64,000 nucleotides of DNA from Paenibacillus sp. CC-CFT747 (GCA_030323305.1 CP106741.1:2031001-2095000); one strand, 5' to 3'. Numbered from the stretch's first letter, positions 7,459 to 16,500 are shown. The notes: generated from the sequence alone by a model not told the origin. Program-made: numbers and translations.

Positions 7459-9267
7459 TTGGTTGGAATGAGAATAAATGGTTCGTCTGGACTTGATATT
7501 GACAGCATGGTCAGTCAGCTAATGAAGGTTCGGAAACTACCATTGGATAAGTATAATCAAAAAAAGCAAACGTTAGAATGGCAGAGAGATGAGTATCGCT
7601 CCATGAACAGCAAGCTTCTTGAGTTTAAAAACTCACTTTTTAATATGAAGCTTCAATCGAATTACCTGGTGAAGAAGGCGGCCTCCAGTGACACGGGAGT
7701 AGTTACAGCAACCGGAACGGCGAATGCAGGAGACGGGGCTTACACAATAAGAGTGAAGAGTCTGGCTGAGTCCGCATCTTTAACCTCGGGCGATGTGATT
7801 ACAATGGGGGCTGGTAATGCCGAAGCCAAAATGTCCTCCCTTGGTCTTGCTGCCGACAAGACGCTCAATGTAACTGGGGAAAAGGGAACGGCTTCCATCG
7901 TCATTAAAGCCGATGCCACAATTACTGAGGTTGTCAAGACGGTCAACGAGCAGTCCAGTGCAACCGGCGTTAAGATGAGCTATGATGCGAACCTGGACCG
8001 CTTTTTCTTCTCTTCTACCTCTACGGGAGCAAACGCAAAAATTAAACTGGATATGGCGGATGGAAGTGATGCTCTTCAAAGTGTCTTTAAGCTGCCAGCC
8101 TCCAATACGGTTACCAATGCAACAGGCGCTGCAGTCTTTTCTTCCCCGTCTCAGGTCATTGATAGCAGCTTGGTGGGAACAGAGACGATTACCTTTAATT
8201 ATGATGGGCAGGCTTACTCCTTCAATGTAGACAATACCACTACCATTGGCGGTCTGATCAGCCAAATCAACAATTCGAGTCTAGGCTCTCTCGGCTTTCA
8301 GGCAAGCCTAAGCAACAACAAGCTTCAGTTTTCTAACCCATCAGGTAAAGCTCTAAGCCTAGACGTTCTGGATCCCCTAAAAACGAGTTTAGGGTTGGAA
8401 AGCACCTCGAGCAAATCGACCACCGAAGTTACTGGCAAAAACGCTGTGGTCGTGTTCAATGGAGTCCAAGGGGAATTTGCTTCTAACAATTTCACAATCA
8501 ACGGAATCAGCTTTACGGCTAACCGGGCACAATTGGCGACCGAAACGGAGGTAAGGGTAACGGTCTCCCAAGATGTGGATGCTGTAGTAACCAACATTAA
8601 ATCTTTTGTGGAGAAATACAACCAGCTCATCGAAACGGTAAATAAGAAAACCTCGGAAGAACGTTTTAGAGACTTTGCACCGATTACCGATGATCAGAGA
8701 AAAGATATGAAGGAAGACGATATCAAACGGTGGGAGGAGAAGGCGAAGAGCGGCCTTCTGAAGAACGACTCCATCCTGACCTCAGGTCTTAGCAAGTTCC
8801 GCCTTACTTTAATGGGAAATGTTAGTGGACTACCTGCCCGTGATGTTGACTCTCTCACGGAGGTTGGAATCACAACCGGCAGCTACCAGGAAAACGGCAA
8901 GCTCTATCTCGACGAGACCAAACTGCGGAAGGCGCTCACGGATAACCCCGAGCAGGTCATGAATCTTTTTACGGCAACGGACAATAATGCCGCTACCACA
9001 AGTGCTGACGGCATTGCCACCAGGCTGTATGATGAAGTGACAAACCTGATGAGCCGGGTTACGGAAAAGGCTGGTTCAGCTGCCAGTCTCTACGATAAAA
9101 GTTTCCTAGGTAAAGATATTGAGAATATTAAGAAAGATATATCTAGCTTTTCCAGACGGTTGATTGACATTGAAAACAGGTACTACAAGCAGTTCTCCGC
9201 CATGGAAACAGCCATGAACAAATTAAACGCCCAAAGCAGTTCACTAATGCAAAAGTTTGGCCAGTAG
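7459..9267 (+). CDS. fliD: flagellar filament cap protein FliD
   Basis: A 602-residue filament cap protein (HAP2) that guides flagellin polymerisation at the tip. The N terminus (MRINGSSGLDIDSMVSQLMK) and the C-terminal D0/D1 region (ENRYYKQFSAMETAMNKLNAQSSSLMQKFGQ) are conserved. The centre is variable and somewhat longer than in B. subtilis (498 residues). TTG 7459 is chosen because AGGAGGG lies seven bases upstream; the next in-frame ATG (7468) is 15 bases away. Codon use is more A/T-rich than in the surrounding genes, like the hag centre. Confidence 0.95.
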   Translation: MVGMRINGSSGLDIDSMVSQLMKVRKLPLDKYNQKKQTLEWQRDEYRSMNSKLLEFKNSLFNMKLQSNYLVKKAASSDTGVVTATGTANAGDGAYTIRVKSLAESASLTSGDVITMGAGNAEAKMSSLGLAADKTLNVTGEKGTASIVIKADATITEVVKTVNEQSSATGVKMSYDANLDRFFFSSTSTGANAKIKLDMADGSDALQSVFKLPASNTVTNATGAAVFSSPSQVIDSSLVGTETITFNYDGQAYSFNVDNTTTIGGLISQINNSSLGSLGFQASLSNNKLQFSNPSGKALSLDVLDPLKTSLGLESTSSKSTTEVTGKNAVVVFNGVQGEFASNNFTINGISFTANRAQLATETEVRVTVSQDVDAVVTNIKSFVEKYNQLIETVNKKTSEERFRDFAPITDDQRKDMKEDDIKRWEEKAKSGLLKNDSILTSGLSKFRLTLMGNVSGLPARDVDSLTEVGITTGSYQENGKLYLDETKLRKALTDNPEQVMNLFTATDNNAATTSADGIATRLYDEVTNLMSRVTEKAGSAASLYDKSFLGKDIENIKKDISSFSRRLIDIENRYYKQFSAMETAMNKLNAQSSSLMQKFGQ

Positions 9268-9305
9268 GGTAATTCCAAACTATTAATAACGGTGGAGGTT
9301 TGCGC

Positions 9306-9695
9306 ATGAATCCAAACATCCCGCGCACGGACGCTGCGATGCCGGTTTCCCTCGAGAAGGAGTTTACCGGAAGACCCAGCTCCCAAGAAAACGTTATTTC
9401 CAACATTGACGCCATTCGCAATACGAAGGAAATCAAGGAAGCGGAGATCAAGGGCGAGAACGTCCACATCAGCGACGAGCAGCTCATCAAGACGATTGAG
9501 AGAGCCCTGAAAGCCGCAGAAGGCCGGATTACGACGCTGGAGTTCTCCGTTCACCAGAAGACCCACCAAATCATGGTGAAGGTGCACGACAAGGAGACCG
9601 GCGATATTATCCGGGAAGTGCCGGCGGAGAAGACGCTGGATTTTGTATCGAAAATTTGGGAACTAGCCGGACTCATGGTCGATGAACGAAGATAG
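9306..9695 (+). CDS. flaG: FlaG-family protein
   Basis: A 129-residue FlaG/YvyC protein. The conserved C-terminal block LEFSVHQKTHQIMVKVHDKETGDIIREVP followed by EKTLDFVSKIWELAGLMVDERR is clear. The N-terminal half is polar and variable. ATG 9306 is seven bases after GGAGG; an upstream TTG at 9300 is too close to the ribosome site. FlaG influences filament length in other bacteria; its biochemical role is unclear. It lies after fliD rather than before it, a small rearrangement compared with B. subtilis (yvyC-fliD). Confidence 0.9.
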   Translation: MNPNIPRTDAAMPVSLEKEFTGRPSSQENVISNIDAIRNTKEIKEAEIKGENVHISDEQLIKTIERALKAAEGRITTLEFSVHQKTHQIMVKVHDKETGDIIREVPAEKTLDFVSKIWELAGLMVDERR

Positions 9696-9710
9696 TGGAG
9701 GGATTACCTG

Positions 9711-10103
9711 ATGAATCAATTGCAGCGCAACCAGTACCTGAACAACTCCGTCCAAACCGCCAGCCCTCAGCAGCTCCTGATTCTGCTCTATGACGGGGCC
9801 ATCCGGTTTAACCGCCTGGGCATTGAAGCCATCAAGCAGAAGAACTACGCGGATGCCAGCACGAACCTGGTGAAGGTCCAATCCATCATCAGCGAGCTTA
9901 TTGCCACGTTGGACACGAAGTCTAACCTTGCTCCCCAGCTTACCAGCCTGTATGAATACTTCCTCTTCCTGCTGAGAGAAGCCAACGTGAAGAAAGACAC
10001 CACCCCTGCCGAGGAAGTGCTGGGCTATCTGATCGATCTGAAGGACACGTGGATGCAGGCGGCGAAAGGCGGCCTCGTTCAGGCGGGACTGCAGCATGGA
10101 TAA
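9711..10103 (+). CDS. fliS: flagellin export chaperone FliS
   Basis: A 130-residue FliS, which binds flagellin C-terminal helices in the cytoplasm and prevents early polymerisation. The N terminus LQRNQYLNNSVQTASPQQLL with ILLYDGAIRF is the family signature, and the four-helix length is normal. GGAGGG precedes the ATG. It overlaps the next gene by eight bases, so translational coupling is likely. Confidence 0.95.
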   Translation: MNQLQRNQYLNNSVQTASPQQLLILLYDGAIRFNRLGIEAIKQKNYADASTNLVKVQSIISELIATLDTKSNLAPQLTSLYEYFLFLLREANVKKDTTPAEEVLGYLIDLKDTWMQAAKGGLVQAGLQHG

Positions 10104-10431
10104 GCATATTGTGGAGCTCGACCGGCTGACGGATGCCATCATGACGAATCTCGCTTTCTGCGAGTATGAGGAGCTGGAGGAATTTGTCAACAGGCGGGGA
10201 GAGCTGATTTCCGTGCTGCTCCAGAAGAACTATTCGGCCGACCAGCTGACCCTCTACCATCCGATCATCGCGGGTATTCTGGAGAAGGATACGGCCATCC
10301 GGGAACGGATGAGCCGGCTGAAGCAGGAGGCCGAGCAGGGCATGACTAAGCTTACCTCCGCCCGTATGCAGAAGAATGCCTATGAATCGGCTTATGCGAG
10401 CGACAGCGTTTTTTTCAATCAGAGAAAATAA
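10096..10431 (+). CDS. fliT: FliT-like flagellar chaperone
   Basis: A 111-residue all-helical protein starting inside the end of fliS. Its place after fliS and its helical, charged sequence (VELDRLTDAIMTNLAFCEYEELEEFV) fit the FliT family, the chaperone for FliD in other species. Sequence similarity across FliT proteins is low, so the name rests mainly on gene order. It ends the flagellar cluster, followed by a terminator. Confidence 0.75.
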   Translation: MDKHIVELDRLTDAIMTNLAFCEYEELEEFVNRRGELISVLLQKNYSADQLTLYHPIIAGILEKDTAIRERMSRLKQEAEQGMTKLTSARMQKNAYESAYASDSVFFNQRK

Positions 10432-10449
10432 GGGACCCTGCTCCTATCA

Positions 10450-10484
10450 GTCAATGTCGAACCTTCGGCATTGGCTTGTTTTTA
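10450..10484 (+). terminator. terminator after fliT
   Basis: CAATGTCG (10452-10459) pairs with CGGCATTG (10466-10473), with one G-U pair and a short AACCTT loop, followed by GCTTGTTTTTAT. Confidence 0.75.
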
Positions 10485-10552
10485 TGTAGGAAGAAGGGAG
10501 AGAACCATGACTTAAGACCCTGTTAGTCTGTTAGCAACTCTAGCAGCCAACC

Positions 10553-10671
10553 TGTGGATAATGTGTATAACTTTGTGGATATCCAATGAAAATAAGCTTT
10601 CACGGGGGATAAATCCTGTTTAAAAGTTGTTAGTGGATGAATTTTCGGAAAATTACCGCAGTTTATCAACA
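10553..10671 (-). promoter_or_regulatory. cluster of DnaA-box-like sites
   Basis: TGTGGATAA (10553-10561) and TGTGTATAA (10562-10570) are exact minus-strand matches to TTATNCACA. TGTGGATAT (10574-10582) has one mismatch. TTATCAACA (10663-10671, plus strand) also has one mismatch. A further one-mismatch site ATATCCACA is at 11157-11165 beyond csp. Tandem, closely phased boxes outside oriC occur in Bacillus as DnaA-binding clusters that regulate genes or titrate DnaA. No dnaA, dnaN or obvious unwinding element is near, so I do not call this an origin. Confidence 0.55.
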
Positions 10672-10688
10672 GGTGGACTTGGGGAGAA

Positions 10689-10718
10689 TTGACATACGCT
10701 TACTTGCAGTGTTATAGT
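10689..10718 (+). promoter_or_regulatory. sigma-A promoter of the cold-shock gene
   Basis: TTGACA (10689-10694) and TATAGT (10713-10718) are separated by 18 bases (17 if TTATAG is taken). The predicted leader is about 55 bases and includes the ATGTACAT repeats. Confidence 0.75.
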
Positions 10719-10732
10719 CTAGGGGTAATGCC

Positions 10733-10751
10733 ATGTACATAGGATGTACAT
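10733..10751 (+). repeat. two palindromic ATGTACAT octamers in the csp leader
   Basis: ATGTACAT occurs at 10733-10740 and again at 10744-10751 with AGG between. Each copy is self-complementary, and together they can form an 8-bp hairpin with a three-base loop in RNA. It lies about 30 bases before the csp start codon. Confidence 0.6.
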
Positions 10752-10779
10752 TTATTTGAAGATGAAGGGAATGTTCCAG

Positions 10780-10977
10780 ATGCAAGGTAAAGTTAAATGG
10801 TTTAACGCAGAAAAAGGCTACGGTTTCATCGAGACGGAAGAAGGCGGAGATGTATTCGTACACTTCTCGGCTATCCAATCCGAAGGCTTCAAATCCCTTG
10901 ACGAAGGTCAAGAAGTGGAATTCGACATCGTTGAAGGCGCTCGCGGTCCTCAAGCAGCTAACGTAGTAAAACTGTAA
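10780..10977 (+). CDS. cold-shock protein (CspA/CspB family)
   Basis: A 65-residue single cold-shock domain. The RNA-binding motifs KGYGFIE (RNP1) and VFVHFSAI (RNP2) are intact, and the tail ends [13 protein letters not shown] 10780 fits the GAAGGGA ribosome site and the family start [13 protein letters not shown]. An in-frame ATG at 10771 and one at 10744 would add residues not found in the family. It is expected to bind single-stranded RNA/DNA and act as an RNA chaperone. The leader carries a palindromic repeat that might affect translation. Confidence 0.95.
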   Translation: MQGKVKWFNAEKGYGFIETEEGGDVFVHFSAIQSEGFKSLDEGQEVEFDIVEGARGPQAANVVKL

Positions 10978-11029
10978 TTATCGGCTGGAGAGCCGATCTT
11001 ATAAATAAGCAAACGGCTCCTAAGCAGGA

Positions 11030-11062
11030 ACACCCCGGAACTCGATTCCGGGGTGTTTTTTC
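11030..11062 (+). terminator. terminator after csp
   Basis: ACACCCCGGAA (11030-11040) and TTCCGGGGTGT (11046-11056) form an 11-bp stem with a CTCGA loop, followed by a run of T. Confidence 0.93.
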
Positions 11063-11246
11063 TGTGGGGAAGAGGGAGCGAAAAACGCACTGAAGGAGCA
11101 AAACGGGGATAAGCCGCGGCCTTTTGAAATCGCTTACTTCCCTAACTAGCAAGCAGATATCCACAGGCTAAAAAGGCCGCCGGCCAGCTTGACATCAGGC
11201 TGTCACGTATGTTTCAGAATTGTGCGAATTTTCGTGTAAATATATT

Positions 11247-11274
11247 TTGAAGTTGTGGGTATATATACTATAAT
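11247..11274 (+). promoter_or_regulatory. promoter of hpf
   Basis: TTGAAG (11247-11252) and TATAAT (11269-11274) are 16 bases apart. A GGGTAT within the spacer resembles a sigma-B -10, and hpf is sigma-B/sigma-H controlled in B. subtilis, but I found no well-spaced sigma-B -35. Confidence 0.65.
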
Positions 11275-11298
11275 GAAAGGGAAAGGAGGAGTTATACC

Positions 11299-11852
11299 AT
11301 GAACTATACCATTCGAGGTGCAAACATCGAAGTAACCGAAGCGTTGCGAGAGTATGTGCAGAAGAGAATTGGCAGGCTGGAAAGGTATTTTGAAGCTCCC
11401 CCGATTGCTGATGTGAATGTAACGTTAAGCGTAACGAAAGCCGGACACAGTGTAGAGGTGACGATCCCCCTTCCGGGCGTTATGTTGAGGGCCGAGGTGA
11501 AGGACGGCGACATGTATGCGTCGATCGACCTGGTCACGGAGAAGCTGGAGCGGCAGATCCGTAAGCTGAAGACGAAGGCCAACCGCCGGATCCGGCAGGA
11601 AAGCGGCATGAGAAGCTTCAGGAAGAAGATGAGGTAGCCGCCGCCCTGATGCATGAGGAGGAAGACGACTTCGAGCTCGTCCGCACCAAGCGGTTTAATC
11701 TGAAGCCGATGGATGTGGAAGAGGCCATCCTCCAGATGAACATGGTGGGCCACAACTTTTTCGTCTTTGCCAACTCGGGCGATTCCGAGCAGGTGAATGT
11801 GGTTTACAAGCGCAATGACGGGACATACGGCTTAATCGAGCCGGCCCGGTAA
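11299..11852 (+). CDS. hpf: long-form ribosome hibernation factor HPF (frameshifted in this sequence)
   Basis: Long HPF (YvyD) dimerises 70S ribosomes into inactive 100S particles in stationary phase. Residues 1-105 are the S30AE ribosome-binding domain (MNYTIRGANIEVTEALREYV). The C-terminal part (MHEEEDDFELVRTKRFNLKPM, then FFVFANSGDSEQVNVVYKR) is the dimerisation domain. The two lie in different frames; one G is missing near 11621 (AGGGAAGAAG read as AGGAAGAAG). The restored protein has 184 residues, normal for the family. It is followed by secA as in Bacillus. Confidence 0.93.
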
Positions 11853-11886
11853 GCAATCCTGCTCTACTCCATCCATTATACAGACG

Positions 11887-11914
11887 CCCGGTCCGAAACG
11901 GATCGGGTTTTTTA
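11887..11914 (+). terminator. terminator after hpf
   Basis: CCCGGTCCG and CGGATCGGG pair (one G-U) around AAA, followed by TTTTTT. Confidence 0.85.
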
Positions 11915-11947
11915 GTGCCGAAAAGACGGCGTTTTACGCAGATTAAG

Positions 11948-11987
11948 TTGCTACCTCCTCTTGAAACTGCTACAATTTCTCTATACT
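11948..11987 (+). promoter_or_regulatory. possible secA promoter
   Basis: Two overlapping possibilities are seen: TTGCTA (11948-11953)-N17-TACAAT (11971-11976), and TTGAAA (11961-11966)-N15-TATACT (11982-11987). Neither is ideal. A promoter is expected because a terminator separates hpf from secA. Confidence 0.4.
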
Positions 11988-12120
11988 GCATAAGTCTATG
12001 TAAAATAAGAAAGCATACCTTTCTGGATAGATCCTTAGCCTGCTGGACAGGCAGGGCGCGGACCCGGGCGTGAGCCTAAGGTTCGTTTATCCTTGAAGGA
12101 TTTGGAAAGGGGTCTAACCC

Positions 12121-14623
12121 ATGCTGGGAATCGTCAAAAAGATATTCGGTGACTCGAACGAGCGCGATATCAAACGAATGATGAAAACGGTAGAGCGGAT
12201 CAACGCGATGGAGGCTGATTTCGAGCCTCTGACGGACGAGCAGTTGAGAGCCAAAACCGATGAATACAAAGAACGCCTGGAGAAGGGCGAAACGCTGGAG
12301 GACCTGCTGCCGGAGGCTTTTGCCACGGTAAGGAAGCGGCCAAGCGGACGCTCGGCATGCGCCACTTCGATGTGCAGCTGATCGGGGGTATGGTGCTTCA
12401 CGAAGGAAAAATCGCGGAGATGAAAACCGGGGAAGGAAAAACGCTCGTCGGAACGCTTCCCGTGTACCTGAATGCCCTCTCGGGCAAGGGCGTCCACCTG
12501 GTTACCGTCAACGACTACCTGGCCACCGTCGGCTGGGAGATGATGGGGAAGGTATACAACTTCCTCGGGCTTACGGTCGGGCTGAACTTGAACAGCATGG
12601 ACCACGCCCAGAAGCAGCAGGCTTATGCCTGCGACATCACGTACGGAACGAACAACGAGTTCGGGTTCGATTACCTGCGCGACAACATGGTGCTGTACAA
12701 GGAACAAATGGTGCAGCGTCCGCTTCACTATGCCATTGTCGATGAAGTGGACTCCATTCTGGTGGACGAGGCGCGGACTCCGCTCATCATTTCGGGACAA
12801 GCCGCCAAGTCGACGGAGCTTTATACGACGGCGGACCGTTTTGTGAACAAGCTGAAGGACGAAGAGGACTACACAATTGACATCAAGCTCCGCTCGGTTA
12901 ACCTGACGGAAGCCGGGGTGGCCAAGGCGGAGAAGGCGTTCGGGATCGAGAACCTGTTCGACCACGCCAATGTGCTCCTGAACCACCACATCACCCAGGC
13001 GCTGAAAGCCCACGCGATCATGCGCCGGGACATCGATTATGTCGTCCAGGAGGACGAAGTAGTCATCGTGGACGAGTTCACCGGACGCCTGATGACGGGC
13101 CGCCGGTACAGCGACGGGCTGCATCAGGCGATCGAGGCGAAGGAAGGCCTCACGGTCCAGAACGAGAGCATGACCCTGGCGACGATCACCTTCCAGAACT
13201 ACTTCCGGATGTACCGCAAGCTGGCCGGGATGACCGGTACGGCGAAGACCGAAGAAGAGGAGTTCAAGAAGATTTACGGGCTCGACGTCGTCGTGGTGCC
13301 GACGAACCGGCCGAACATCCGCAAGGACATGCCCGATGTCGTCTACAAATCGGAAGGCAGCAAGTTCCGCGCCACCGTCGAGGAGATCGTGAAGCGGCAC
13401 CAGGTGAACCAGCCGGTGCTGGTCGGTACGGTGTCGATCGAGAACTCGGAGAAGCTGTCGGATATGCTGAAGAAGAAAGGCGTCAAGCACCAGGTGCTGA
13501 ACGCAAAGTACCACGCCGAGGAAGCGGAGATCGTCTCCCGCGCCGGACAGCCGGGAGCCGTTACCATCGCCACGAACATGGCGGGTCGCGGAACGGATAT
13601 TTTGCTGGGCGAAGGGGTTCCCGAGCTCGGAGGCCTGCATATTATAGGTACGGAACGGCATGAGAGCCGCCGGATCGACAACCAGCTGCGCGGACGCGCC
13701 GGACGTCAGGGGGACCCGGGGTCTTCGCAGTTCTACCTCTCGCTCGAGGATGATCTCATGAAGCGCTTCGGCGCCGAGAACATCATGGGCATGATGGACC
13801 GTCTCGGCTTCGAGGAAGACCAGCCGATCGAGAGCCGCCTTATTACTCGTGCGGTGGAATCCGCCCAGAAGCGGGTGGAAGGCAACAACTTCGACGTGCG
13901 GAAGGTCGTTCTCCAGTACGACGACGTCATGAACCAGCAGCGGAACATTATCTACAAGCAGCGGATGGAAGTGCTCGAATCGGGCGACATCCGCGAGATC
14001 GTGCTCAACATGATCAACCCGGTGGTCGAGCGTGCGGTAGAAGCCCACTGCTCCGACGACCAGATCCCGGAAGAGTGGGAGCTCGATGAGCTGGCCTCCT
14101 ACGTGAACAACACGTTCCTGGAGGAAGGATCGCTGACGAAGGACCTTCTCTGGGGCAAAGAGAAGGAAGAGATCACGGAATACATCCAGGCCCAGATTCT
14201 CGAGAAGTATGAAGCCCGCGAAGAGCAGATCGGACCGGAGAACATGCGCGAGTTCGAGAAGGTGGTCGTACTCCGCGCCGTAGACAGCAAGTGGATGGAC
14301 CACATCGATGCGATGGATCAGCTCCGCCAGGGATTCACCTTCGGGCCTACGGCGGTACCGATCCGCTGAGGGAATACCAGTTCGAAGGCTTCGAGATGTT
14401 CCAGGAGATGATCAACAGCATCCAGGAGGAAGTCGCCACTTACATCATGAAGGCGCAGGTGGAAGTGAACCTGGAGCGTCAGGCGGTAGCGGAAGGACAG
14501 GCCGTCGACCCAAGTGGCGAGTCGTCGGAGAAGCGTCCGGTGAAGCGCGAGGATACGGTGGGCCGCAACGACCTGTGCCCATGCGGAAGCGGCAAGAAGT
14601 TCAAGCAGTGCCACGGCAAGTAA
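12121..14623 (+). CDS. secA: preprotein translocase ATPase SecA (two frameshifts in this sequence)
   Basis: SecA is the motor that drives secretory proteins through SecYEG. Visible features in order: N terminus [20 protein letters not shown], Walker A GEGKT (near residue 105), [17 protein letters not shown] (Walker B), [18 protein letters not shown], and the C-terminal zinc motif [15 protein letters not shown]. Two single-base deletions split it: near 12331 (AGGGAAGCG read as AGGAAGCG) and near 14332 (a G missing from the G run before ATTCACC). Restoration gives about 834 residues, as in Bacillus. SecA is essential, so the breaks are almost certainly sequence errors. hpf-secA-prfB order is conserved. 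Confidence 0.95.
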
Positions 14624-14784
14624 GAAAGCAGGCTTAGGCTGGGAGGAATTAGGGAGTGCCCCTACCCATCCGGGCCGGCCGACGGAATACAAGAGACGGG
14701 GGATGGGCCGAGAGACAACGCGGCGGCATCCCCTTCTCCTATCTTTATTACCAACTAATCTAATCATGGAGCGTGAAGCATACG

Positions 14785-15903
14785 ATGGAACCGGAAGTTA
14801 AGCAGGACCTAAGAGAAGTAGCAGGGCGATTAAATGAACTTAGGGGTCTCTTTGACTTAGACCTCAAGCTGGAACAAATTGCGGATTACGAAGAGAAAAT
14901 GTCGGTTCCCGACTTCTGGGACGATAACGATTACGCCCAGAAGATCATCGGCGAGCTGAATGCGATCAAGAGCGTCGTCTCCGACTACGAGGAGCTGTCC
15001 AAGAACTACGAGGAGCTCGAGGTGATGCTGGAGCTGGCGGAAGAGGAAGAAGACGACAGCCTGGTCGAGGAGCTGGTCAACGGAACGGCCGAGCTCGTTA
15101 AGAAGCTCGAGGCTTACGAGCTGACGCTGCTGTTGAGCCAGCCGTACGACCGGCTGAACGCCATTCTTGAGCTTCATCCGGGAGCCGGCGGAACGGAGTC
15201 GCAGGACTGGGCGGAGATGCTGCTTCGGATGTACCGCCGCTGGGCGGAGAAGCGGGGCTTCAAGGTCGAGGTGCTCGATTACCTGCCCGGCGACGAGGCT
15301 GGCGTGAAGAGCGTAACGCTGCTCATCAAAGGTCATAACGCCTACGGCTACCTGAAGACGGAGAAGGGCGTGCACCGGCTGGTGCGCATCTCGCCTTTTG
15401 ACGCATCGGGCCGCCGCCATACGTCCTTCGTCTCCTGCGACGTCGTTCCGGAGATCGAGGAGGACGTGGACATCGAGATCCGTCCGGAGGACCTCAAGGT
15501 CGACACGTACCGGTCCTCGGGAGCGGGCGGCCAGCACATCAATACGACGGACTCGGCGGTGCGGATCACGCACCTTCCGACCGGAATTGTGGTGACGTGC
15601 CAGACCGAGCGCTCGCAGATCAAGAACCGCGAGCGGGCGATGACCCACCTGCGCTCGAAGCTGTACGAGAAGAAGATCGAGGAGCAGGAGAAGCACCTGG
15701 CCGAGATCCGAGGCGAGCAGTCCGACATTGCGTGGGGCAGCCAGATCCGCTCGTACGTGTTCCACCCGTACAGCATGGTGAAAGATCACCGGACGCTGGC
15801 GGAGACGGGGAACGTCGGCGCGGTCATGGACGGGGAGATCGACTTCCTGATCGATGCGTACCTGCGCCATCAGATCCACCGCGAGCCGGGGGAAGAGCAG
15901 TAA
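14785..15903 (+). CDS. prfB: peptide chain release factor 2
   Basis: RF2 recognises UAA/UGA and triggers peptide release. The GGQ motif is in [20 protein letters not shown] (near residue 250) and the N-terminal coiled coil is acidic. The gene reads through as one 372-residue frame. However, at 14842-14856 it contains the hallmark of the RF2 programmed +1 frameshift: a G-rich internal Shine-Dalgarno, three bases, then CTTTGAC. With one more G the upstream frame would end at that TGA exactly as in most bacteria. A G is probably missing here, hiding the autoregulatory frameshift. Confidence 0.95.
   Translation: MEPEVKQDLREVAGRLNELRGLFDLDLKLEQIADYEEKMSVPDFWDDNDYAQKIIGELNAIKSVVSDYEELSKNYEELEVMLELAEEEEDDSLVEELVNGTAELVKKLEAYELTLLLSQPYDRLNAILELHPGAGGTESQDWAEMLLRMYRRWAEKRGFKVEVLDYLPGDEAGVKSVTLLIKGHNAYGYLKTEKGVHRLVRISPFDASGRRHTSFVSCDVVPEIEEDVDIEIRPEDLKVDTYRSSGAGGQHINTTDSAVRITHLPTGIVVTCQTERSQIKNRERAMTHLRSKLYEKKIEEQEKHLAEIRGEQSDIAWGSQIRSYVFHPYSMVKDHRTLAETGNVGAVMDGEIDFLIDAYLRHQIHREPGEEQ
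14842..14856 (+). promoter_or_regulatory. RF2 programmed-frameshift site, apparently in-frame because one base is missing
   Basis: AGGGG (14842-14846), TCT, then CTTTGAC (14850-14856) reproduces the RF2 slippery site and its internal Shine-Dalgarno with the correct three-base spacing. The known site is AGGGGG-TNT-CTT-TGA-C. In this sequence CTC TTT GAC is read in frame. Adding one G to the run would put TGA in frame and require the +1 shift. Confidence 0.75.
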
Positions 15904-16184
15904 GTTCAGTAAGCTCCTTCTGCTTGCCACCGTTTTCTTGCCGAGATGGCTGCAGGCAGAGCCCGGAGGGAAGATCGGAAGCCGCGAACGAAAGCGGCGG
16001 AAACCTCAGGTGGACGGGGGACCAGACGAGTCCCGAGTTGGCGCGGATCCGCCAGGAATTGCGGATCGGCGAAGCACGCGTGAGGGAAGGGCTCGAGCCG
16101 ATGATCCGCAATCCTTCCCGGCTTTCGCCCGGCAAGTACCAGCGTCCGGACGGCAGCAGGGGAGCCGGGCAGGAGGACGCCGGG

Positions 16185-16216
16185 GGCATTTCCCGTTCCA
16201 GGGGAATGCCTTTTTT
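16185..16216 (+). terminator. terminator between prfB and argC
   Basis: GGCATTTCCC (16185-16194) pairs with GGGGAATGCC (16201-16210) around GTTCCA, followed by six T. Confidence 0.9.
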
Positions 16217-16414
16217 GTGCGCCACTTGGAAACAGTAGCAGCGGGACGCAGTCCAGGGGCAGGGCATCTGGCAATGGCCTGATCCTGCTTGACGGCTGAT
16301 GCGATTTCCCTGTTTTCGCTTCTTCCCGCTTGCGGAAAACGGCCCTCTTTTTTAGAGACCGAAGGGGGAATTTCGGCGCGAATGGCGAAGTAGAAAAGGC
16401 AGGCCCAAAATATA

Positions 16415-16460
16415 AATTGAATTTTTATACTATGGACCGTATAATAATACATATCATTTT
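16415..16460 (+). promoter_or_regulatory. argC promoter with ARG-box-like sequences
   Basis: TTGAAT (16417-16422), 17 bases and TATAAT (16440-16445) form a good sigma-A promoter. It overlaps AATTGAATTTTTATACTAT and TATAATAATACATAT. Both resemble halves of the palindromic ARG box (TGAAT...ATTCA) bound by ArgR/AhrC. Arginine repression of the downstream argCJBDFGH genes is therefore likely; exact operator limits are uncertain. Confidence 0.65.
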
Positions 16461-16500
16461 TAAGGGACGTTGGTTTCTGTCTTAGAAGGAGGACTCATCC

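Larger units (their letters stand above)
10432..10779 (+). other. intergenic region fliT-csp: terminator, DnaA-box cluster, promoter, palindromic leader
   Basis: This gene-free stretch holds, in order, a terminator (10450-10483), three tandem DnaA-box-like 9-mers plus a fourth (10553-10671), a sigma-A promoter (10689-10718) and two copies of the palindrome ATGTACAT in the csp leader. No open frame with a ribosome site was seen. Confidence 0.7.
10978..11298 (+). other. intergenic region csp-hpf
   Basis: It holds a small hairpin TCGGCT-GGAG-AGCCGA (10981-10996), the strong csp terminator (11030-11062), a one-mismatch DnaA-box-like 9-mer (11157-11165) and the hpf promoter (11247-11274). No gene is seen. 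Confidence 0.65.
15904..16500 (+). other. 597-bp intergenic region prfB-argC
   Basis: It holds a strong terminator (16185-16216) and the argC promoter/operator (16415-16460). The G/C-rich remainder (15904-16184 and 16217-16410) contains overlapping open frames on both strands, none with a ribosome site or recognisable family, so I annotate no gene. No leader peptide, T-box or riboswitch fold was recognised. Confidence 0.6.

Noticed and set aside
10553..10682. Chromosomal origin
   Set aside because: DnaA-like boxes are present but there is no dnaA/dnaN and no clear A/T-rich unwinding element; I report only a box cluster.
12114..14303. Long minus-strand open frame of 729 codons opposite secA
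   Set aside because: It mirrors a conserved essential gene; G/C-rich third positions make antisense frames open by chance. The same holds for long frames opposite argJ, argH, ctpB, uvrA and the FG-GAP gene (48993-50822).
12121..14623. Split secA as two or three separate genes or a pseudogene
   Set aside because: Both breaks are repaired by one base each in a G run, all motifs are intact and SecA is essential.
15597..16282. Overlapping open frames on both strands after prfB
   Set aside because: No ribosome sites, no family resemblance, Arg/Gly/Ala-rich shadow composition, and a terminator lies within the region.
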